36,650 nucleotides of DNA from Bacteroidaceae bacterium. Its GTDB lineage: Bacteria; Bacteroidota; Bacteroidia; Bacteroidales; Bacteroidaceae. The translations under genes and the position numbers were made by a program. The stretch's first letter is position 1; each line of letters starts with the position of its first letter. A model generated the notes under the pieces. The model searched no databases. It was not told where the DNA came from and saw only the letters and a program-made list of their open reading frames with translations. The stretch is taken from contig JAFXZK010000031.1 in the NCBI GenBank assembly GCA_017541265.1, forward strand, positions 1 through 36,650, written 5' to 3'. This document shows positions 31,633 through 36,650 of this stretch, piece by piece.

Positions 31633-33072
31633 ATGAAAAGACTTTTCCCTCTCGTACTGCTGCTCCTTCTGCCTGCCTTTTGTCTGGCCCAGACTTCCGA
31701 GAGTATGCTGAAGAAGTACTCTGCCTTGGGGCTGCCGGTGATATGCATTACGACTGTTAATGGCGAAGAACCGACATCAACAAATGTCCGTCACCCAGAA
31801 GGTTCATACGTCGGTGCAAGCATCACAAATGTCGTACCCAAAGAGGGACGGATACAAATCTACCGCGCCGACACGCTTTGGTACGACAGCGGGGAATACC
31901 AGAAAGATGTGTCAGGGATGAAAATCAAGCACAGAGGCAACACCTCGGCTTATAGCTATAAGAACAAACCATTCAAGGTAACACTCCAGAAGAAGGCCGA
32001 CTTGATACCGAAAGAGGAAGGCGACGAAACAGACAGAAGGAGCAAGGACTGGGTACTGCTCAACTGCTCTTTCTCCATAAGAAGCCATTTCATCCACCAA
32101 ATGGGAAAGATGATTGGAATGGAATATGCTCCAAGGGTGGAATACGTCAATGTCATCTTCAACAACAACTACCGAGGCGTTTACATCCTCTCGGAGAACA
32201 TCACCCGCGACAAGACATGCCGTATTGATGTTGACATGGATGAAGGCTACATCATAGAACTGAATGCCTACTTCTGGAACGAACCTCTCTACATTCGGTC
32301 CAAGTATATTAATTTTATGGCTTGGACATTCAAATATCCCAAACCTGAGGACATCTTTGATGAGCAAAAAGAAGACATAAAGAGCGACATTGAACGGTTT
32401 GAAGACGCCATCGTGAACGATTATTACCCGGAAGTGATAGACGTGCGCTCATTTGCCCGCTGGATTTTGCTGCACGACCTCCTGGGCACATACGATGGTG
32501 CAGGTTCCAACATCTATGTCGCGCGAAAGAACAGGGATGCCTCCTCGCTGATGCGAATGCCAGCAGGATGGGACATGGATTCCTCCATGAAATACCCCGA
32601 CCAATGGTCCAGGACACATAGAGAAAGCGGTATCTTCTTCTCAAAGCTGTTTGCCAATCAGAAATGTACGGACTTCATTGAAACATACATAGACGAATAT
32701 CATCGCGCCATGCAATTAGACGTGATGGAGCGGATGAGGCAGCTTGCTCTGTCCTTCCCCTCTTCAGCTCTGGGGCAGGGACTGATACGCTCCTACCCTC
32801 ATCACGGCCAGCGCTGGGGATGGAGTTCCAGCATCTACGAGAGCGTCGATATAGAGGCGCAGTCCCAATTCGTCTATGACTTTTTCGTGGAGAGGGAGCC
32901 GGGCTTGGCAAGCCTCGTCTCGGGACTCGCCGACGGCTTGACAGAAATTAAGGCGGACGAGCACACGGACGCGCGGAAAGTCATCCGCGATGGGCACCTC
33001 TACATCATCAAGGACGACAAGACCTATTCCGTCGACGGGTTCACTTTATCAGAACCTTCTTGCCGCCGATGA
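31633..33072 (+). CDS. secreted CotH-like protein (CotH kinase fold)
   Basis: 479 residues, signal peptide MKRLFPLVLLLLLPAFCLAQ. The CotH signature runs IKHRGNTSAYSYKNKPFKVT, WVLLNCSFSIRSHFIHQMGK, RVEYVNVIFNNNYRGVYILS, DEGYIIELN and the metal-binding region MPAGWDMDSSMKY. CotH proteins are atypical kinases that phosphorylate secreted proteins in Bacillus spores and fungi; in Bacteroidetes their targets are unknown. It follows the glycosyltransferases by 76 bp and may belong to the same unit. Its last 32 bases overlap the 3' end of the convergent SusF-like gene. An upstream Met (31432) lies inside the previous gene. Confidence 0.85.
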   Translation: MKRLFPLVLLLLLPAFCLAQTSESMLKKYSALGLPVICITTVNGEEPTSTNVRHPEGSYVGASITNVVPKEGRIQIYRADTLWYDSGEYQKDVSGMKIKHRGNTSAYSYKNKPFKVTLQKKADLIPKEEGDETDRRSKDWVLLNCSFSIRSHFIHQMGKMIGMEYAPRVEYVNVIFNNNYRGVYILSENITRDKTCRIDVDMDEGYIIELNAYFWNEPLYIRSKYINFMAWTFKYPKPEDIFDEQKEDIKSDIERFEDAIVNDYYPEVIDVRSFARWILLHDLLGTYDGAGSNIYVARKNRDASSLMRMPAGWDMDSSMKYPDQWSRTHRESGIFFSKLFANQKCTDFIETYIDEYHRAMQLDVMERMRQLALSFPSSALGQGLIRSYPHHGQRWGWSSSIYESVDIEAQSQFVYDFFVEREPGLASLVSGLADGLTEIKADEHTDARKVIRDGHLYIIKDDKTYSVDGFTLSEPSCRR

Positions 33073-34003
33073 TGTTCAGACCGCGCTGGGGCTTGCTCAA
33101 GCGCTGACCGGAAAGGTTATAAGCCTCCCCCATCCCCTCCTGAAGGAGGGGTGAATCAAAGTCCTTCCCTTCAGGGGAGGATTTAGGAGAGGCAATTCCG
33201 TCCGGCAGCTCCGTGCCAAGATATTCAGCTTCGATGGTTTCCTCGAAGACGTTAATCTTGATGTGGTAGTAGCCGTCCTTGCTGATAGCCCATTTGTAGT
33301 CCTCCGAGCCGTTGTACCATATCTGTTTGGCTGTCAGGATGGAGGCATCTTGCGTAAAGGGATGCAGCACCTTCGGACTCCATCCGTACTGCCCGTTTAT
33401 CTTGAAGCGTTTGGGTTCCAAGTTATAGGAATAAGCCTTCAGCAACCCTGTCCATTCGAAGACATTTGGGTCGTCCCAGTTTTGCTCCATCTGCTTGCCT
33501 GCCGTTATTTGCCAATGGCCTTCCTGACCTGAAATGTTTTCCCCTTGCCTGTCTTCTACGCAGCCGCCGCATATCCAAGCCTCGTACCAGCGAGTGAAGA
33601 GTTCGCCCGTTACCTGCTTGTTCGTGACATCGACGGTGAAGCGATAGTTGTCTGCCTCGAAGAGGACAGCCCATTCAGCACCGGTGCTGTCGGATTTCAG
33701 AACATAGTCTGCCTTATCCGTGACGATATTGGTGTCTACGAGTTTTGGCGCATAATAACGGGAAGAGGACCTCGGCGTGTTGGTCGTGGTGACATAGAGG
33801 TCGCCCGGGAGCAGTTTGCCGTGGAACTTAAAGGTATAGCGGCCACTCACATTCGTCGAGAACTTTGTCAATTCCTGTACGCCACCCGGTACGGCAGAGC
33901 CACGCACGTAAAGCCGCGTCTGGGCCATTAAAGGGTGAAAAGGTGAAAAGGTGAAAAGGTAAAACACCAAAAGATAATATAATAATGTAGGATTTAGTTT
34001 CAT
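33041..34003 (-). CDS. SusF/SusE-like secreted glycan-binding protein with an in-frame palindromic insertion
   Basis: 320 residues. The signal peptide MKLNPTLLYYLLVFYLFTFS is followed by PFHPLMAQ, its hydrophobic core encoded by a CTTTTCAC repeat. Two beta-sandwich units follow: residues about 28-140 (LYVRGSAVPGGVQELTKFS) and about 145-265 (WICGGCVEDRQG, QNWDDPNVFEWTGLLKAYSY, RFKINGQYGWSPK), the second resembling SusE/SusF starch-binding domains. Residues about 271-294 (SPKSSPEGKDF, SPLLQEGMGE) are a translated paired-hairpin element. The C-terminus AYNLSGQRLSKPQRGLNIIG, then GKKVLIK, resembles the short C-terminal tail seen on many Prevotella secreted proteins. Its partner upstream is the GH31 enzyme, so alpha-glucan binding is likely. 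Confidence 0.75.
   Translation of the reverse strand: MKLNPTLLYYLLVFYLFTFSPFHPLMAQTRLYVRGSAVPGGVQELTKFSTNVSGRYTFKFHGKLLPGDLYVTTTNTPRSSSRYYAPKLVDTNIVTDKADYVLKSDSTGAEWAVLFEADNYRFTVDVTNKQVTGELFTRWYEAWICGGCVEDRQGENISGQEGHWQITAGKQMEQNWDDPNVFEWTGLLKAYSYNLEPKRFKINGQYGWSPKVLHPFTQDASILTAKQIWYNGSEDYKWAISKDGYYHIKINVFEETIEAEYLGTELPDGIASPKSSPEGKDFDSPLLQEGMGEAYNLSGQRLSKPQRGLNIIGGKKVLIK
33123..33193. repeat. 71-bp paired-hairpin element inside the SusF-like gene
   Basis: The left hairpin is CCCCTCC-TGAA-GGAGGGG (33134-33151), the right CCTTCCC-TTCA-GGGGAGG (33163-33180). The loops are reverse complements of each other. Outer ends GCCTCC and GGAGAGGC. It adds about 24 residues in frame just before the C-terminal tail of the protein. 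Ends are uncertain by a few bases. Confidence 0.8.
33929..33963. repeat. GGTGAAAA tandem units inside the SusF-like signal peptide
   Basis: Four copies of an 8-base unit (GGTGAAAA, the last GGTAAAAC). On the minus strand they encode LFTFSPFHPL, the hydrophobic part of the signal peptide. Confidence 0.85.
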
Positions 34004-34044
34004 GTGCTTTGCAGTTTATGGTTGTAACATAAATTGTTGTTCAT

Positions 34045-34080
34045 TTCAACTTTTTAATTTTTCAACTTTTCAACTTTCTT
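34045..34080. repeat. TTTTCAAC tract between the GH31 and SusF-like genes
   Basis: Repeats of TTTCAACTT and TTTTTAATTT run up to the GH31 stop codon (34079-34081). Same family as the tracts near 10413 and 15957. Confidence 0.7.
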
Positions 34081-36409
34081 AGGCTATTTCGCCCAACGGG
34101 ACATTGATAGTGATGGGCTGGGAGAGGTTGCTTGTGTTGACAGTAATTGTGAGTGTACCTGTGGCTTCATCGTACTGGATGTCTGAGCTGTCAACGGGGT
34201 TGCCGTTGACCGTGATGCCTTCTGCGACGAACGACTTTGTGCCGAGGAACTGGACTGTCCACTTCCTTTCGGTCGGCATTCCCTCGAAGCTGCCTTCGCG
34301 TCCGCCGATGGTGAGCGCAATGTTGTCGCTGGTGCGTGTCTGGGTGAAGGTGGTCATTGTCCAGGCATTGCCCTTGTAGTCCTGATTGTCGCCCTTGTCC
34401 TCGTAGAGTTTGCCTGTGCCGTCTGCTCCGGGCACGACCTTGAGGATAATCTCGCCCGGGTCTCCCACGACGGTTCGGCGAACAGGATAATAGGGAATGA
34501 TGCTTCCGGCGCGATAGAAGACGGGGAACTGGTCGAGCGTATAGACGCTGTAGAAGGCCTGACCGCCGCTCACCAGACGCGACCTTGTCACATCCCACCA
34601 CTTCCCTGCGGGGAACCAAATCTTGCGGCCGCTGTAGCCGTTCTGCTGAGGCGTGTATATGGGTGCCACGAGCATGTCGCCGCCGAACATGTACTCGTCC
34701 TCGAAGGTGTAGGCGTTGCCGTCTTCGGGATAGTCATAATAGAGCGGGCGGTTCATACCGACGCCCGTGTCGTATGTCTCGCGTGCAGCGGTATAGATGT
34801 ACGGAAAGAGCCTGTAGCGCTCCCTGACTGCCTCGCGGAGCTGCTCGAAGTTGCTGTATTTCCAGATGCGGCGCTCCAAGCTGCTGTTGTTTGTGGCGTG
34901 TGTGCGGAAGATTGGCGTGTAGGCTCCGAACTGCAGCCAGCGCAGGAGAAGCTCGGGGTCGTTGTTTCCGCCCTGATGCCCGCCGAGGTCGTGCCCCCAA
35001 TAGTCGTAGAGGACGTTGCTGGCGTTGCTTGTGAAGAAAATTTCATACCCGAGCATTGACCAGGCCGCCCAAGTGTCGCCGGAGAAGCAGATGGGGTAAC
35101 GGTGCGACCCGAGGCCGCCCCAGCGATGATAGATGACGGGGCGCAGCTCGGGACGGTTCTTCTGCATATCCTCGAAGAAAGTGTGGTTGCACCAGAATGT
35201 CTCGCCCAGAGTCCCGGAGCCTTCCGCTGGCGTGTAGTTCTTCTCCTGCCCGTGCTTGCCGACAGTAAGTGCCTGCTGCCAGTCAAGCCACCAGAAATCG
35301 ACGCCCTCCTGCTCGTGCGGACGGATGACGTCCTTGAAGAAAGCCTTCATAAAGTCGTAGTCCTCCACCTTCCACAATATCGTTTTTCCGGACGTGTCGC
35401 CCAGGTCGGCAGCCAGCGCGCTGTAGCTGTCCTCATGGGTTCCCACGCCGTCGGAGGGGTGCAGGTTGAGGGCGGTCTTCAGGCCGTGACTGTGGATGAA
35501 GTTGATGAGTCCCCTGGGATTGGGGATGCGGCTGGTGTTCCAGCTCCAGCCCGTCCAGCCGCTCTTGTGCCAGTCCATGTCCATGATGAGCACGTCCATC
35601 GGGACATCCTTGCTCTCCGCATCGCGCACAATCTGCTGGAACTCCGCCTGCGTGTAAGCCCAATAGCGGCTGTACCAGTAGCCGAGGATGTACTTCGGCG
35701 GCAACGGCACACGGCCGCCCACTTTGATAAAGTCGCCCAGACATTCCTTGTACTGATGGCCGTAGCCGAGGAAGTACCAATCGATAGCGCTCTTGTCAAC
35801 GGGATTCGCCCACCAAGTGATGCCCTCCTCCTTTGGCTCAAGGGCGTATGAGGAGCTGCCGTCGCCCCTTAGCGTCGCGGGACTCTCATCGACGATGCTC
35901 CAGCCGGCTCTCGACAGGAGGCCTTTCTCGAGGTTCTGGCGTTTGTTGTCGCCCCAAGCGCCGTCGAGCGTGCGGTTCGTGCCCAGCAGGTTCATCGAGT
36001 CGTCCTTGCCCGGGTACCAAGTGACGGTGCGGCCGTTCATCTGGAACGTGACCATCAGGTTGTCGGGCTTCTTGTCGGTGGCCTTGAACGTGCTGCCAAC
36101 CTTGTAACGGAGCGCGACATCCGAGGTGCGGATGTAGAGGTAGCCGTCCGCTTCCTCTGTCGTGAACGCAGGCACGGGCAGGCGGCGGTTGACGATGGCA
36201 AACGTGGCACGGTCCTCGAACTGCGCCGTCGCGCTGTACTGGATGCGAATCATCCTGCTCGTCAGCACGGTGAAGCGGGCATTACCCGAAGTGACGACCG
36301 CCGCTGGGTCGGCCACAGGGTCGAGCGCATCCTCCGCGAAAGCAGGCAACACAAGCAAGAATGAACAAATGAAAAAATGAAGAAATGAAAGACGAACAGG
36401 GAACTTCAT
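34079..36409 (-). CDS. secreted GH31 alpha-glucosidase/alpha-xylosidase family protein
   Basis: 776 residues from MKFPVRLSFLHFFICSFLLV, a signal peptide. An N-terminal beta-sandwich (residues 30-230, with RIQYSATAQF and WYPGKDDSMNLLGTNRTLDG) precedes the barrel. Barrel motifs: YILGYWYSRYWAY, DVLIMDMDWHKSGWTGWSWN, the nucleophile Asp376 in VDFWWLDWQQAL and the acid/base Asp445 in PICFSGDTWAAWSMLG. C-terminal beta domains follow (FYRAGSIIPYYPVRR, GKLYEDKGDNQDYKGN). It hydrolyses terminal alpha-linked glucose or xylose in the periplasm or outside; which one is not decidable here. It is the first gene of a two-gene unit with the SusF-like protein 75 bp downstream. An earlier Met (36439) overlaps the promoter and is rejected. 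Confidence 0.93.
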   Translation of the reverse strand: MKFPVRLSFLHFFICSFLLVLPAFAEDALDPVADPAAVVTSGNARFTVLTSRMIRIQYSATAQFEDRATFAIVNRRLPVPAFTTEEADGYLYIRTSDVALRYKVGSTFKATDKKPDNLMVTFQMNGRTVTWYPGKDDSMNLLGTNRTLDGAWGDNKRQNLEKGLLSRAGWSIVDESPATLRGDGSSSYALEPKEEGITWWANPVDKSAIDWYFLGYGHQYKECLGDFIKVGGRVPLPPKYILGYWYSRYWAYTQAEFQQIVRDAESKDVPMDVLIMDMDWHKSGWTGWSWNTSRIPNPRGLINFIHSHGLKTALNLHPSDGVGTHEDSYSALAADLGDTSGKTILWKVEDYDFMKAFFKDVIRPHEQEGVDFWWLDWQQALTVGKHGQEKNYTPAEGSGTLGETFWCNHTFFEDMQKNRPELRPVIYHRWGGLGSHRYPICFSGDTWAAWSMLGYEIFFTSNASNVLYDYWGHDLGGHQGGNNDPELLLRWLQFGAYTPIFRTHATNNSSLERRIWKYSNFEQLREAVRERYRLFPYIYTAARETYDTGVGMNRPLYYDYPEDGNAYTFEDEYMFGGDMLVAPIYTPQQNGYSGRKIWFPAGKWWDVTRSRLVSGGQAFYSVYTLDQFPVFYRAGSIIPYYPVRRTVVGDPGEIILKVVPGADGTGKLYEDKGDNQDYKGNAWTMTTFTQTRTSDNIALTIGGREGSFEGMPTERKWTVQFLGTKSFVAEGITVNGNPVDSSDIQYDEATGTLTITVNTSNLSQPITINVPLGEIA

Positions 36410-36435
36410 ATTGATAGACTTTGCTTCTTTTGCCC

Positions 36436-36467
36436 GCAAAGTTACACTTTTTCAACCAAACAAACAA
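36436..36467 (-). promoter_or_regulatory. promoter of the GH31-SusF-like unit
   Basis: TAACTTTG (36436-36443) on the minus strand, 20-base spacer, TTTG (36464-36467). It is 27 bp before the GH31 start. Confidence 0.65.
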
Positions 36468-36501
36468 AGGAAACAACGAAAAAGAACGAAAAAACTAAAA
36501 C

Positions 36502-36650
36502 TAACTTTGCAGGCGACAGCTTTTGCAATTGTCAACTAAATCAGAAAAAGACACTCTCGTTTTCGTTTGTTGCAAGTGTTGCAGTGTTGCAGTTGTTGCA
36601 GTTGTTTTTTAAGCTTGCAAAAGTCAAAAGAAAATTTTATATTATATATA
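36502..36650. other. gene-free end of the window with a GTTGCA repeat
   Basis: TAACTTTG at 36502-36509 could be a plus-strand -7 box for a divergent gene beyond the edge, but no -33 box is visible. A tract of GTTGCA / GTGTTGCA units lies at 36569-36605. No open frame is supported before the window ends. Confidence 0.4.

Noticed and set aside
33041-33072. Overlap of the CotH-like and SusF-like genes as a sign of a frameshift
   Set aside because: Convergent 3' ends overlapping by 32 bp are common, and both proteins keep plausible C-termini.

Overview
The window comes from a member of the Bacteroidales, most likely a Prevotella-like (Prevotellaceae) bacterium. The evidence is: promoters of the Bacteroidetes type (TAnnTTTG -7 boxes) before most transcription units; weak or absent Shine-Dalgarno sequences; a tmRNA whose tag ends NYALAA; SPOR, DUF1599, SusF-like and CotH-like proteins; and the gene order DUF1599 - DoxX-like - tpiA - SPOR - folE. 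This placement rests on recognition, not on a database search.

Layout. (1) 1-7.8 kb, all minus strand, one long probable operon read from about 7766: DUF1599, DoxX-like membrane protein, tpiA, SPOR protein, folE, iorA, a DUF559 nuclease, iorB and paaK (cut by the window edge). IorAB and PaaK together interconvert aryl-pyruvates, aryl-acetyl-CoA and aryl-acetates. (2) 7.8-8.5 kb, non-coding, rich in palindromes. (3) 8.5-11.4 kb, minus strand: pyrB, pyrI, glyA. (4) 11.5-13.9 kb, plus strand: penicillin-binding protein 1A, followed by an orphan small-RNA unit near 14.0 kb. (5) 14.2-18.0 kb, minus strand: a secreted calpain-family protease, a SpoU-type RNA methyltransferase and a secreted serine hydrolase. 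(6) 18.0-18.6 kb, a second non-coding block related to the one at 8 kb. (7) 18.7-33.1 kb, plus strand: an exopolysaccharide/capsule locus (flippase, TupA-like ATP-grasp, DUF616, Wza-like exporter, Wzz, Wzy, a TIM-barrel glycosidase-like protein, four family-2 glycosyltransferases, a CotH-like protein). The tmRNA gene ssrA sits inside it on the opposite strand. (8) 33.0-36.4 kb, minus strand: a GH31 alpha-glucosidase and a SusF/SusE-like protein, an alpha-glucan unit.

The most striking feature is a set of paired-hairpin elements. Each has two inverted arms, and each arm is a C-rich outer tail plus a hairpin with a 6-8 bp stem. Five such elements occur, at 1790-2290, 5085-5162, 7067-7164, 16555-16632 and 33123-33193. 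Four are 71-98 bp and carry no gene. The fifth is 501 bp and carries a complete DUF559 (PD-(D/E)XK-type) nuclease gene between 39-bp arms that match at 35 positions. It lies between iorA and iorB and supplies the last residues and stop codon of IorA and the start codon and first residues of IorB. Two of the short elements lie in frame inside genes (RNA methyltransferase and SusF-like protein). This resembles a REPIN-like family with a nuclease gene in place of the RAYT transposase. I see the architecture directly; mobility and the nuclease's role are inference.

A second layer of dispersed short repeats marks gene ends. One 17-bp repeat gives both PyrB and the RNA methyltransferase the same C-terminus (ETLKS). 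Repeat tracts also encode the hydrophobic core of two signal peptides.
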